64,000 nucleotides of DNA from Ehretia macrophylla (GCA_037974665.1 CM075782.1:41344851-41408850); one strand, 5' to 3'; positions 36,051-47,677 are shown, numbered from the stretch's first letter. Numbers and translations are program-made. Notes: generated by a model not told the origin, from the sequence alone.

Positions 36051-36610
36051 CCTTTTTAGTATTTTTTGCCCTAGTTAGGCTTGCCAAGATGCTTTATCCA
36101 CCACATTTCTATTTCTGAATCCCACGGCACCTTGGGCAAGATAACTTTGCATCATGTTGAGACTGGGACCGCAAACCGAGGGCGTGGGGCTTGTGACCAA
36201 GTCTCCGTCGCTCCGGTGCCCATAACTTTCGAACCATATGGAGTTACGCGGCGCACGACATACGGTTAGAAAGCTCTCCGAAAGCTCTATGATGGTAGCA
36301 GCAAGCCTGCTAGGCTGCGCCTATTTTTGGAGCCCAAAATCAAACGTTTTCATCAGTTTCAGGCCACTTTTCTTCTTTTGTGCTATTTTTTCATCCTGGA
36401 TCGTACGTCTTGAATTGCAAAAAGGACGACAACCTAACTCAAGGGACATTAGAAGGCCCTACAATGCGTCGATATCACATCTTGCGAGGATGCTGCGTTG
36501 TTGAAGTGAATGGGTTGTCGTTAAGCCCATTGGGCCTTTTGAATGGGCCATCTCTCTGGACTAGGACTGTGAACTGTAAAAACATAAGGGATTTGTGCCC
36601 TCAACATGAT

Positions 36611-36729
36611 GGGTGCGATCATACCAGCACTAATGCACCGGATCTCATCAGAACTCCGATGTTAAGTGTGCTTGGGTGAGAGTAGTGCTAGGATAGGTGA
36701 CCCCTTCGGAAGTCCTCGTGTTGCACCCC
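36611..36729 (+). rRNA. 5S rRNA copy, class L
   Basis: Box A is changed (CGATGTTAAGTGTGC) and box C is GGATAGGTGACC. It is followed by a hybrid spacer (L head, S tail), the last L-to-S switch. Confidence 0.8.
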
Positions 36730-37139
36730 CCTTTTTCAATTTTTTTTTTCCCGGTTAAGCTTGCCAAGATGCTTTATCCATCACATTTCTATTACCGAAT
36801 CCCACGGCACCTTGGGCAAGACAACTTTGCTTCACGTTGGGGTTGAGCCTGCAAACCGAGGGCGTGGGTCTTGTGACTATGTCTCCGTCGCTCCGGTGCC
36901 CATAACTTTTGATTTGTAAGAAGTTATATGGCGCATAGCACACCGTTGGATTGCCCTCCGAGATCTCTACGATGGCGTAGTGAGCCTGCTTCGCTGCGCC
37001 TATTTTCGGACCACAAAATTAAACGTTTTCATCAGTTTCGGGCCACTTTTATTCCTTTTGCGATGTGTCTTCGTCCCTGAACGTTCGTCAAGAGCTTCGA
37101 AAATGATGACAAATAAGGGCTTTGCGCACTCAACATGAC

Positions 37140-37258
37140 GGGTGCGATCATACCAGCAGTAATGCCCCGGATCCCATCAGATCTCCGAAGTTAGGTGTGC
37201 TTGGGTGAGAGTAGTACTAGGATGGGTGACCTTTAAGGAAGTCCACGTGTAGCACCTC
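37140..37258 (+). rRNA. 5S rRNA copy, mostly class S
   Basis: G20 and T43 are present, but position 67 is T (GGGTGAGAG). The end is diverged (CACGTGTAGCACCTC). Confidence 0.76.
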
Positions 37259-37672
37259 TCTTTTCATTTTGTATTTTTTGCCCTGTTCAGGCTTGCCTAG
37301 ATACTTTATCCATCACATTTATCTTCTCGAGTCCCACGACATCTTGGGCAAGACAACTTAGCAACGAGTAGAGGCTGGGCACACAAACCGAGGACTTAGG
37401 GCCTATGACCAGGTCTCTGTCGCTACGGTGCCTATAACTTTTGATCCCTAAGGAGTTATGCAGCGCAAAGCATACCATTGGAAAGCTCTCCAAGAGCTCT
37501 ACGACGGGGGCAACACGCCTACTTGGCTTCGCCTATTTTCAGAGCCCAAAATTGAACATTTTCATCAGTTTTGGGACGCTTTTCTTGTTTTTTCGCTATT
37601 TCTTCGTCCCTCATCGTTTGTCGGGAGCCATGAAAAGGACGACAAATAAGGGATTTGCGCATTCAACATGAC

Positions 37673-37791
37673 GGGTGCAATCATACCAGCTGTAATGCAC
37701 CGGATCCTATCGGATCTCTGAAGTTAAGCGTGCTTGGGAGTGAGGAGTACTAGGATGGGTGACCATCAGGTAAGTCCTCGTGTTGCACCCC
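37673..37791 (+). rRNA. 5S rRNA copy, class S
   Basis: GGGAGTGAGGAGTAC disturbs the intermediate element; GACCATCAGGTAAG follows box C. Confidence 0.78.
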
Positions 37792-37976
37792 CTTTTTTGT
37801 TTTGAATTTTTTGCCCTGTTCAGGCTTGCCAAGATACTTTATCCAGCACATTTCAATTACAGAGTCCCACTGCATCTTGGGCAAGACAACTTTGCTTCGC
37901 ATAGAGGTTAGGCTCGCAAACTGAGGGCGTAGGGCCTGTGACCAGGTCTATGTCGCTCTGGTACCCATAACTTTTG

Positions 37977-38088
37977 ATTATACCAGTAGTAATGCACCGG
38001 ATCCCATCAGATCTCCGAAGTTAAGCGTGCTTTGGAGAGAGTAGTACTAGGATGGGTGACCCCCAAGTAAGTCCTCGTGTTGCACTTC
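37977..38088 (+). pseudogene. 5S rRNA pseudogene, class S, 5' truncated
   Basis: Middle spacer ACTTTTGAT joins directly to TATACCAGTAGTAATGC of the gene, so the first several bases and the upstream half-spacer with its TATA-like box are gone. GAT occurs on both sides of the junction, suggesting microhomology. Confidence 0.87.
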
Positions 38089-38502
38089 CCATTTCATTTT
38101 GAAGTTTTTGCCCCGTTCAAGCTTGCCAAGATGCTTTATCCGTCACATTTCTATTACCGAGTCCCATGGCATCTTGGGCAAGACAACTTCCCTTCGCGTA
38201 GAGGCTTTGCCCGCAAACTGAGGGCGTGGGGCCTGTGGCGAGGTTTCTGTCACTACGGTTCCCATAACTTTTGATCCGTAAGGAGTTATGCAGCACACAT
38301 CATACCGTTGGAAAGCTCTCTGAGACCTCTACAACAGGGGCAATAAGCCTACTCAGCTACGCCTATTTTCGGTGCCCTAAATCAAACGTTTTCATCAATT
38401 TTGGGCCATTTTTCTTCTTTTTACGCTATTCCTTCATCCCTGGTCGTTCGTCGGGAGTCATGAAAATGATGACAAATAAGGGCTTTGCATACTCAACATG
38501 AC

Positions 38503-38619
38503 GGGTGCGATAATACCAGTAGTAATGCTGGATCCCATCAAATCTCTGAAGTTTAGCGTGCTTGGGAGAGAGTAGTACTAGGATTGGTGACCCTCAGGTA
38601 AGTCCTCATGTTGCACCCC
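38503..38619 (+). rRNA. 5S rRNA copy, class S, 2-nt deletion
   Basis: AATGCACCGG is shortened to AATGCTGG; box A is AAGTTTAGCG and box C GGATTGGTGACC. Confidence 0.77.
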
Positions 38620-39003
38620 CCTTTTCGTTTTGTTTTTTTGCCCCGTTCAGGCTTGCCAAATTGTTTTATCCATCATATTTCTATTATCGAGTCCCACAGC
38701 ATCTTGGGCAAGACAACTTCACTTTGCTTAGAGGCTGGGCCCGCAAACCGAGGGAGTGGGGCCTGTGACCAGGTCTCCGTCGCTACGGTGCCCATAACTT
38801 TTGATCCGTAAGTAGTTATGCAGCACATAGCGTACCGTTGGAAAGCTCTCCGAGAGCTCTACGATGGGGGTAGCAAGTATGCTCGGCTGCGCCTATTTTC
38901 AGAGCCCAAAATCAAACGTTTTTATCAGTTTTGGGCCACTTTTCTTCTTTTTGCGCTGTTTCTTCGTCCCTGATCGTTCGTCGGGAGCCGCGAAAAGCAC
39001 GAC

Positions 39004-39010
39004 AAATAAG
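39004..39010 (+). promoter_or_regulatory. TATA-like element of a class S 5S gene (representative)
   Basis: AAATAAG at -29 to -23 relative to the gene start at 39033, with C at -1. The word recurs at the same distance before nearly all S copies, and is damaged before 18597, 51263, 53486 and 57211. Confidence 0.6.
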
Positions 39011-39032
39011 GGCTTTGTACACTCAACATGAC

Positions 39033-39151
39033 GGGTGCGATCATACCAGCAGTAATACACCGGATCCCATCAGATCTTCGAAGTTAAGCGTGCTTGGGAG
39101 AGAGTAGTACTAGGATGGGTGACCCCTAGGGAAGTTCTCGTATTGCACCCC
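39033..39151 (+). rRNA. 5S rRNA copy, class S, close to class consensus
   Basis: All four class S changes with few others (ATACACC, GATCTTCG, TTCTCGTATTG). Boxes A and C are intact. Confidence 0.84.
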
Positions 39152-39565
39152 CCTTTTCGTTTTGAATTTTTTGCCCCATTCGGCCTTGCCAAGATGCTTT
39201 ATCCATCACATTTCTATTACTGAGTCCCACGGTATCTTGGGCAAGACAACTTCGCTTCGCGTAGAGGCTAGGCCCGCAAATTGAGGGCGTGGGGCTGGTG
39301 ACCAGTTCCCCGTCACTACGGTGCCTATAACTTTTGATCCTTAAGTAGTTATGCAGCACATAGCATACCGTTGGAAAGCTCTCCGAGAGCTCTACGATGG
39401 GTACAGTAAGCCTACTCGGCTGCCCCTATTTTCGAAGCCCAAAATTGAACGTTTTCATCAGTTTCCCGCCACTTTTCTTCTCTTTGCGTTGTTTCTTTGT
39501 CCCTGATCGTTCGTCGGGAGTCGCGAAAAGGACGACAAATAAGGGCTTTGCGCACTCAACTTGAC
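39152..39565 (+). repeat. Class S spacer (representative, about 414 bp)
   Basis: T-run after the gene, head CGTTTTGAATTTTTTGCCCC, TTTCTATTACTGAGTCCCAC, CTTGGGCAAGACAACTTCGC, middle GACCAGTTCCCCGTCACTACG and CATACCGTTGGAAAG. Then the palindrome at 39377-39391, TTCGTCGGGAG, and AAATAAGG before the gene. It lacks the ~147-bp block of class L. Confidence 0.85.
39377..39391. repeat. Perfect spacer palindrome (representative)
   Basis: AGCTCTC-C-GAGAGCT has 7-bp arms around one base. It is conserved in most spacers of both classes, for example 2638-2652, 34406-34420 and 54366-54380. Where it varies, one arm usually carries a single change. Confidence 0.65.
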
Positions 39566-39684
39566 GGGTACGATAATACCAGCAGTAATGCACCAGATCC
39601 TATCAGATCTCCAAAGTTAAGCGTGCTTGGGAGAGAGTAGTACTAGGATTGTTGACCCTCAGGGAAGTCCTCATGTTGCACCCC
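39566..39684 (+). rRNA. 5S rRNA copy, class S
   Basis: GTACGATAATACC at the start; box C GGATTGTTGACCCTCAGG is the same as in the copy at 32704. Confidence 0.79.
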
Positions 39685-40101
39685 CCCCTTTTCGTTTTGC
39701 ATTTTTTGCCCCGTTCAGGCTTGCCAAGATGATTTAACCATCATATTTCTATTATCAAGTCCTACACCATCTTGAGCAAGACAACTTTGCTTCGCGTAGA
39801 GGCTGGGCCCGCAAATTGAGGGCGTGGGGATTGTGACCAGGTCTCCGTTGCTCAGGTGCCCATAACTTTTGATCTGTAATGAGTAATGCAGCGCACATCA
39901 TACTGTTGAAAAACTCTCCAAGAGCTCTACGACGGGGGTAGAAAGCCTGCTCAGCTACGACTATTTTCGAGGCCCAAAATCGAACGTTTTCATCAATTTT
40001 GGGCCACTTTTCTACTTTTTGCACTGTTTTTTCATCCCTAATCGTTCATCGGGAGCCGCGAAAAAGGATGACAAATAAGGGCTTTGCGCACACAACATGA
40101 T

Positions 40102-40220
40102 GGGTACGATCATACCAGCAATAATGCACCGAATTCCATCCGATCTCTGAAGTTAAGCGTGCTTGGGAGAGGTTGGTGCTAGGATGGGTGACCCCTAGTA
40201 TAGTCCTCGTGTTGCACCCC
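40102..40220 (+). rRNA. 5S rRNA copy, class S
   Basis: A at position 20; ATTCCATCCGATC in helix III, shared with the next copy; GAGGTTGGTGCTAGG before box C. Confidence 0.78.
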
Positions 40221-40633
40221 ACTTTTCGTTTTGAATTTTTTGCCCCTTCAGGCTTGCCAAGATGCTTTATCCGTCACATTTCTATTATCGAGTCCCACGT
40301 CATATTGGGCAAGACAACTTCGCTTCGTGTTGAAGCTGGTCTCGCAAACCTAGAGTGTGGGGCCTGTGACCAGGTCTTTGTCGCTCTAGTGACCATAACT
40401 TTTTATCCGTATGGAGTTACGCGACACACAACATACCGTTGGAAAGCTCTTTGAGACCTCTACGACGAGGGCAGCAAGCTTGCTTGGCTGCACCAGTCTT
40501 CAGAGCCTAAAATCAAACATTTTCATTAGTTTTCAGCCACTTTTCTTCTTTTTGCTCTGTTTCTTCATCCCTGATCGTTCATCGGGAGTAAAGAAAAGGA
40601 TGACAAATAAGGGCTTTGCGCACTCAACAAGAT

Positions 40634-40752
40634 GGGTGTGATCATACCAGCAGTAATGCACCGGATTCCATCCGATCTCTGAAGTTAAGCGTGCTTGGGA
40701 GAAGGTAGTACTAGGATGGGTGACCCCTAGGAAAGTCCTTGTGTTCCACCCC
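40634..40752 (+). rRNA. 5S rRNA copy, class S
   Basis: Shares ATTCCATCCGATC with the preceding unit. The end reads TTCCACCCC. Confidence 0.79.
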
Positions 40753-41021
40753 TCTTTTTGTTTAGAATTTTTTGCCCCCTTCATGCTTGCCAAGATGCTT
40801 TATCCGTCACATTTCTATTACCGAGTCCCACGTCATCTAGGGCAAAACAACTTCACTTCGCGTAGAGACTGGGCCAGCAAACTCAGGGCGTGGGGCCTGT
40901 GACCTCCGTCGCTCCGGTGCCCATAACTTTTTATCCGTAAGGAGTTATGCAGCGCACAGTATACCGTTGGAAAGCTCTCCGAGAGCTCTACGATAGGGGC
41001 AGCAAGCCTGCTCAACATGAC

Positions 41022-41072
41022 GAGTGTGATAAAACCAGTTGTAATGCACACTCAAAATGACGGGTGCGATCA
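41022..41072 (+). pseudogene. Two tiny 5S 5'-end fragments at a rearrangement
   Basis: A 28-nt gene start (GAGTGTGATAAAACC...ATGCAC) is followed by ACTCAAAATGAC and a second start of about 11 nt (GGGTGCGATCA). That runs into the spacer at TTTCGAGCCATTTTTC. At least two deletions are needed to explain it. Confidence 0.8.
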
Positions 41073-41177
41073 CTTTCGAGCCATTTTTCTTCTTTTTGAG
41101 CTGTTTCTTCGTCCCTGATAGTTCGTCAGGAGCCGCGAAAAGGACAACAAATAAGGGCTTTGCACACTCAACATGAC

Positions 41178-41296
41178 GGGTGTAATAAAACTAGCAGTAA
41201 TGCACCGGATCCCATCAGATCTCCGAAGTGGAGCGTGCTTGGGAGAGAGTAGTACTAGGATTGGTGACCCTCAGAGAAGTCCTCATGTTGTACCCA
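41178..41296 (+). rRNA. 5S rRNA copy, class S
   Basis: GTGTAATAAAACTAG resembles the fragment just upstream. Box A is AAGTGGAGCG and the end TGTACCCAAC. Confidence 0.76.
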
Positions 41297-41710
41297 ACTT
41301 TTCGTTTTGCATTTTTTGCCCCGTTAGGGCTTGCCAAGATGTTTTATCCATCACATTTCTATTATCGAGTCCCACGGCATCTTGGGCAAGACAACTTCAC
41401 TTCGCGTAGAGGCTAGGGCCGTAAACTGATAGCGTGGGGCTTGTTATTAGGTCTCTGTCGCTATGGTGCCCATAACTATTGATTCGTAAAGAGTTATGAA
41501 GCGCACATCATACTATTGGAAAGCTCTCGGTGAGATCTACGACGGGGGCAGCAAGTCTGCTTGGCTGCGTATATTTTCAGAGCCCAAAATCGAACGTTTT
41601 CATCAGTTTTGGGCCACTTTTCTTCTTTTTGCGCTGTTTCTTCATCCTTGATCGTTCGTCGGGAGCTGCGAAAAGGACGACAAATAAGGGCTTTACGCAC
41701 TCAGCATGAC

Positions 41711-41829
41711 GGGTGCGATCAGACTAGCAGTAATGCACCGGATCCCATCAGATCTCCGAAGTTAATGATGCTTAGGAGAGAGTATGACTAGGATGGGTGA
41801 CCCCCATGGAAGTTCTCGTGTTGCACCCC
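41711..41829 (+). rRNA. 5S rRNA copy, class S
   Basis: Box A AAGTTAATGATGC and GAGTATGACTAGG are unusual. Confidence 0.78.
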
Positions 41830-42243
41830 CCTTTTTGCTTTGAGTTTTTTGACCTGTTCAGGCTTGCCATGATGCTTTATCCATCACATTTCTATTATAG
41901 AGTACCACGACATTTTGGGCAAGACAACTTCGCTTCACGTGTAGGCTGGGCCCACAAACTGAGGCCGTGGGGCCTGTGACCAGGTCGTCATCGCTTCGGT
42001 GCCCATAACTTTTGATCTGTAAAGAGTTATGCAGCGTACAACATACGGTTGGAAACCTATCTGAGAGCTCTACGACAGGGGCAGCTAGCCTACTCAGCAG
42101 CGCCAGTTTTTGGAGCCCAAAATCGAACGTTTTCATTAGTTTCGGGCCACTTTTCTTCTTTAAGCATTGTTTCTTCGTCCCTGATCGTTCGTCTAGAGCA
42201 ACGAAAAGTACGACAAATAAGGGCTTTGTGCACTCAACATGAC

Positions 42244-42362
42244 GAGTGCGATTATACCAGCAGTAATTTACCGGATCTCATCAGAACTCCGAAGTCAAGC
42301 GTGCTTGGGAGAGTGTAGTACTAGGATGGGTGACCCCCAAGGAAGTCCTCGTGTTGCACCCC
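42244..42362 (+). rRNA. 5S rRNA copy, S/L mosaic
   Basis: G20 and A67 are class S, but AGAACTCCGAAG (A43) is class L. Box A has CAAG for TAAG. Confidence 0.8.
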
Positions 42363-42775
42363 CCTTTTCATTTTGAATTTTTTGCCCCGTTCAGGCTTGC
42401 CAAGATGCTTTATCCGTCACATTTCTATTACCGAGTCCCACGGGATCTTGGGCAAGACAACTTTGCTTTGCGTAGAGGCTGGACCTGCAAACCGAGGGCG
42501 TGGAGCCTATGACCAAGTCTCCGTCGCTCCAGTGACCATAACTTTTGATTAGTAAGGATTTACGCGGTGCACAACATACCGTTGGAAAGCTCTCCGAGAG
42601 CACTATGATAGGGGCAGCGAGCTTGTCAGCTTAGCCTATTTTCAGAGCCCAAAATCGAACATATCCATCAGTTTTAGGCCACTTTGCAACTTTTTGAACT
42701 GTTTCTTCATCCCGAATCGTTCGTCGGGAGCCACGAAAAGGACGATAAATAAGGGCTTTGCGCCCTCAACATGAC

Positions 42776-42894
42776 AGGTGCGATCATACCATCACTAATG
42801 CATCGGATCCCATCAGATCTCTGAAGTGAAGTGTGCTTGGAATAGAGTAGTACTAGGATGGGTGACCCCCAAGGAAGTCCTCGTGTTGCACCAC
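42776..42894 (+). rRNA. 5S rRNA copy, S/L mosaic
   Basis: C20 (CATCACTAATGC) is class L while T43 and the spacer are class S. Starts AGGTGCG; box A AAGTGAAGTGTGC. Confidence 0.79.
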
Positions 42895-43308
42895 CCTTTT
42901 TGTTTTGTTTTTTTTGCCCCGTTCAGGCTTGCCAAGATGCTTTATCAGTCACATTTCTATTATTGAGTCCCACGGCATCTTGGGCAAGACAACTTCACTT
43001 CGCGTAGAGCCTGCACCCGCAAACCGAGGGCGTGGGGCCTATGACCAGGTCTTTGTCGCTCTAGTGCCCATAACTTTTGATCCGTATGGACTTATGTGGC
43101 GTACAACATACCGTTGGAAAGCTTTCCAAGAGCTCTACAATGGGGACAGCAAGCTTGCTTGGCTGTGCCTATTTTTGGAGCCCAAAATTGAACGTATTCA
43201 TCAGCTTTGGGCCACTTGTCTTCTTTTTGTGTTGTTTCTTTGTCCCGGATCATTCGTCGAGAGCAGCGAAAAGGATGACAAATAAGGACTTTGCGCACTC
43301 AACATGAC

Positions 43309-43427
43309 GGGTGCAATCATACCAGCAGTAATGCACCGGATCTCATCAGATCTCTGAAGTGAAGTGGGCTTGGAAGAGAGTAGTACTACGACGGGTGACC
43401 CCCAAGAAAGTCCTCGTGTTGCACCCC
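43309..43427 (+). rRNA. 5S rRNA copy, class S
   Basis: Box A AAGTGAAGTGGGC, sharing AAGTGAAGTG with the preceding unit; CTACGACGGGTGACC at box C. Confidence 0.78.
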
Positions 43428-43841
43428 CCTTTTCGTTTTGAATTTTTTGCCCCGTTCGGGCTTGCCAAGATACTTTATCTGTCACATTTCTATTACTGAG
43501 TCTCAAGGCATCTTGAGCAAGACAACTTTGCTTCGCGTAGAGGTTGGACCAGCAAACCGAGGGCGTGGGGCCCGTGACCAGGTCTCCGTCGCTCTGGTGA
43601 CCATAACTTTTGATCCTTAAGGAGTTACGCGACGCACAACATACCGTTCAAAAGCTTTTTGAGAGCACTCCGACAGTGGCCGCAGGCCTGCTCAGCTGCG
43701 ACTATTTTCAAAGCCCAAAATCAAATATTTTCATCAATTTTGGGCCACTTTTCTTCTTTTTGCGCTGTTTCTTCGTCCTTTCTCGTTCGTCGGGAGCCGC
43801 GAAAAGGATGACAAATAAGGGCTTTGCACACTCAAAATGAC

Positions 43842-43960
43842 GGGTGCAATCATACCAGCAGTAATGCATCGAATCCCATCAGATCTCCGAAGTTAGGCGT
43901 TCTTTGGAGAGAGTAGTACTAGGATGGGTGACCGCCAGGGAAGTCCTCGAGTTGCACCCC
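43842..43960 (+). rRNA. 5S rRNA copy, class S (tandem duplicate)
   Basis: GCATCGAATCCC, TTAGGCGTTC and GACCGCCAGGG are shared with the next copy, together with spacer traits TTCCATTACCTAGT and TTGTGGCCAGG. The two units look like a recent duplicate. Confidence 0.79.
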
Positions 43961-44374
43961 CCTTTTCGTTTTGAATTTTTTGCCCCGTTCAGGCTTGGCA
44001 AGATACTTTATCTATCACATTTCCATTACCTAGTGCCACGGAATCTTGGGCAAGAAGACTTCGTTTAGCGTAGAGGCTGGGCCTGCAAACCGAGGGCGTG
44101 GGGCTTGTGGCCAGGTCTCCGTCGCTCCGATGACCATAAATTTTGATTTGTAAGGGGTTACGTGGCGCATAGCATACCGTTGGAAAGCACTCCGAGAGCT
44201 CTTCGACGGGGGCAGCAAGCCTGCACGGCTGCACCTATTTTTTTGGCCCAAAATCGAATATTTTCATCAATTTTGGGCCACTTTTCTTCGTTTTGTGAAG
44301 TTTATTCGACCCTGATTGTTCGTCGAGAATAGCGAAAAGGACGACAAATAAGGGCTTTGCACACTCAAAATGAC

Positions 44375-44493
44375 GGGTGTGATCATTCCATCAGTAATGC
44401 ATCGAATCCCATCAGATCTCCGAAGTTAGGCATTCTTGGGAGAGAGTAGTACTAGGATGGGTGACCGCCAGGGAAGTCCTCAAGTTGCACCCC
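44375..44493 (+). rRNA. 5S rRNA copy, class S (tandem duplicate)
   Basis: Partner of the copy at 43842. Its spacer lost about nine bases (GGCGCACCGTTGG), shortening the unit to 524 bp. Confidence 0.79.
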
Positions 44494-44898
44494 CTTTTCG
44501 TTTTGAATTTTTTGCCCCGTTCGGGCTTGGTAAGATGCTTTATCTATCACATTTCCATTACCTAGTCCCATGGAATCTTGGGCAAGACAACTTCGTTTAG
44601 CATAGAGGCTGGGCCCTCAAACCGAGGGCATGGGGCTTGTGGCCAGGTCTCCGTCGCTCCAGTGACCATAACTTTTGATTTGTAAGGAGTTACGCGGCGC
44701 ACCGTTGGAAAGCACTCCGAGAGCTCTTAGACGATGGCAACAAGCCTGCACTACTGCGCCTATTTTGTAGCCCAAAATCGAATGTTTTCATAAGTTTTGG
44801 GCCACTTTTCTTCTTTTTGCGAAGTTTCTTCGTCCCTGATTGTTCGTTTGGAGCAGTGAAAAAGATGACAAATAAGGGCTTTGCGCACTCAAAATGAC

Positions 44899-45017
44899 GG
44901 ATGCGATTATTCCAGCAGTAATGCACCGGATCCCATCAAATCTCCGAAGTTAAGTGACTTTGGGAGATAGTAGTACAAGGATGGGTGACCCCCAAGGAAT
45001 TCCTCGTGTTGCGTCCC
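44899..45017 (+). rRNA. 5S rRNA copy, class S
   Basis: GATGCGATTATTCC start, GTGACTTTGGGAGATAG, and GCGTCCCC end. Confidence 0.77.
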
Positions 45018-45431
45018 CCATTTGTTATTGAATTTTTTGCCCCGTTCTGGCTTGCCAAGATGCTTTACCCGTCACATTTCTATTACCGAGTCCCACGGCA
45101 TCTCGGGCAAGACAACTTCTCTTCGCGTAGAGGCTAGACGCGCAAACCGAGGGCGTGGGGCTTTTGACCAGGTCTCCGTCGGACCTGTGCCCATAACTTT
45201 TGATCCGTAAAGAGTAACACGGTGCACAACATACCGTTGGAAAGCTCTCCGAGAGCTCTACGATAGAGGTGGCCATCCTACAAGGCTGGGCCTATTTTTG
45301 AAGCCTAAAATCGAACATTTTTATCAGTTTTGGGCCACTTTTCTTCTTTTTGCATTGTTTCATCATCCCTGATTGTTAGTCGAGAGACGCAAAAAGGACG
45401 ACAAATAAGGGCTTTGCTCACTCAACATGAC

Positions 45432-45551
45432 GGGTGCGATCATACCGACAGTAATGCTCTAGATCCCATCAGATCTTTGAAGTTAAGCGTGCTTGGAAGA
45501 GAGTAGTACTAGGATGGGTGACCCCTAGGGAAGTCCACGTGTTGCACGCCC
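45432..45551 (+). rRNA. 5S rRNA copy, class S
   Basis: ATGCTCTAGATCCC in helix III; end GCACGCCCC is one base longer. Confidence 0.79.
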
Positions 45552-45964
45552 CTTTTCGTTTTGACTTTTTTGCCACGTTCAAGCTTGCCAAGATGCTTTA
45601 TCCATCATATTTCTATTACCAAGTCCCACGGCATCTTGGGCAACACAACTTCGCTTAGTGTAGAGGCTGGGCCCATAAACTGAGGGCGTGGGGCCTGTGA
45701 CCAGGTCTCCGTCGCTTCGGTGCTCATAAATTTTGATCCGTAATGAGTTATGCAACGCATAGCATACCGTTGGAAAGCTCTCTAAGAGCTCTAAGAGAGG
45801 GGCAGTAAACCTGCTAGGCTGTGCCTATTTTTGAACCCCTAAATTGAATGTTTTAATTAGTTTTGGGCCACATTTCTTCTTTTTGTGCTGGTTTTTCATC
45901 CCTGATCGTTTGTCGGGAGCAGCAAAAAGGACGACAAATAAGGGCTTTGCGCACTCAACATGAC

Positions 45965-46083
45965 GGGTGTGATCATACCTGCAGTAATACACCGGATCCC
46001 ATTAGTTCTCCGATGTTAAGCGCGCTTGGGAGAGAGTAGTACTAGGATGGGTGACCCCAGGGAAGTCCTCGTGTTGTATCCCC
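45965..46083 (+). rRNA. 5S rRNA copy, class S
   Basis: CATTAGTTCTCCGATGTTAAGCG changes loop C and box A; one C is lost after box C (GACCCCAGGG). Confidence 0.78.
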
Positions 46084-46496
46084 CTTTTCGTTTTGAATTT
46101 TTTGCCCCGTTCAGGCTTGCCAGGATGCTTTATCCGTCACATTTCTATTACCGAGTCTCACGGCATCTTGAGCAAGACAACTTCGCTATGCGTAGAGGCT
46201 GGGCCCCCAAACTGAGGGCGTGGGGCCTGTGACCCAGTCTCTATCACTCCGGTGTCCCTAACTTTTGATCCGTGAGGAGTTATACCGCACAATACGTACC
46301 GTTGGAAAGCTCTCCGAGAGCTCTACGACGTGGGCACCAAGCTTGCTCAGCTACACCCATAGTCGGAGCCCAAAATTGATCATTTTCATCAATTTTGGGC
46401 CACTTTTCTTCTTTTTGTGTTGTTTCTTCATCCAGATCGTTCGTCGGGAGCCGCAAAAAGGACGACAAAGAAGGGTTTTGCACCGTCAACATGACG

Positions 46497-46614
46497 GGTA
46501 TGATCATACCAACAGTAATGCACCAGATTCCATCAGAACTCCAAAGTTAAGCGTGCTTAGGAGAGAGTAGTACTAGGATGGGTGACCCCCAGGTAAGTCA
46601 TCGTGTTGCACCCC
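46497..46614 (+). rRNA. 5S rRNA copy, S/L mosaic
   Basis: CAGAACTCCAAAG (A43, class L) lies between class S G20 and A67. The next bases TTAGGAGAG and CAGGTAAGTCATCG are its own. Confidence 0.78.
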
Positions 46615-47027
46615 CTTTTTTGTTTTGAATTTTTTGCCCCATTCAAGCTTGCCAAGATTCTTTATCCGTCACATTTCTATTACTGTGTCCCACGGCATCT
46701 TGGGGAAAACAACTTTGCTTTTCCTAGAGGTTGGGCCCGTAAATCGAGGGCGTGGGGCCTGTGACCAGGTCTCCGTCGCTCCGGAGACCATAACTTTTGA
46801 TCCGTAAGGAGTTACACGGCGCACAGCATACCGTTGGAAAGCTCTCTGAGAGCTCTATGACAGGGCAGCCACCTTGCTTGGTTGCGCTTGTTTTGGGAGC
46901 TCAAAATTGAATGTTTTCATCAGTTTCAGGCCACTTTTCTTCTTTTTGCCATATTTTTTCATCTCTGATCGTTTGCTAGGAGCTGCAAAAAGGACGACAA
47001 ATAAGGGCTTTGTGTACTTAGCATGAT

Positions 47028-47146
47028 GGATGTGATCATACCCGCAGTAATGCATCGGATCCCATCAGATCTCCGAAGTTAACCGTGTTTGGGAGAGAGT
47101 AGTACTAGGATGGATGAGCCTTAGAGAATTCCTCGTGTTGCGCCCC
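47028..47146 (+). rRNA. 5S rRNA copy, class S
   Basis: Box A AAGTTAACCGTGTTTGG and box C GGATGGATGAGCC are both altered; end GCGCCCC. Confidence 0.76.
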
Positions 47147-47559
47147 CCTTTTTGTTTTGAATTTTTTACCCCGTTTAGGCTTGCCAAGATGCTTTATCCA
47201 TCACATTTCTATTACCGAGTCCCATGTCATCTTGGGCAAGACTACTTCGCTTCGCGTAAAGGCTGGGCCCGCAAACTGAGGGTGTGGGGCTATGACCACG
47301 TCTCCGTTGCTCCGGTGCCCATAGCTTTTGATCCATAAAGAGTTATGTAGCGCATAGCATACCGTTGGAAAGTTCTCTGAGAGCTTTACGACTCGGGCAG
47401 CAAGCCTGCTAGGCTGCACCTATTTTTCGAGCCTGAAATCGAATGTTTTCATCAATTTTGGGCTACTTTTCTTCTTTTTGCATTATTTCTTCAACCCTGA
47501 TCGTTTGTCAGGAGTCGTAAAAAGGACATCAAATAAGGGCTTTGCGCACTCAAAATTAC

Positions 47560-47677
47560 GGGTGTGATAATACTAGCAGTAATGCACCAGATCCCATCAG
47601 ATCTCCGAAGTTAAGTGTGCTTTGGAGAGAGTAGTACTAGGATGGGTGACCCCAGGGAAGTCCTCATTTTGCACCCC
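47560..47677 (+). rRNA. 5S rRNA copy, class S
   Basis: GTGTGATAATACTAG start; one C is missing after box C. Confidence 0.79.
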
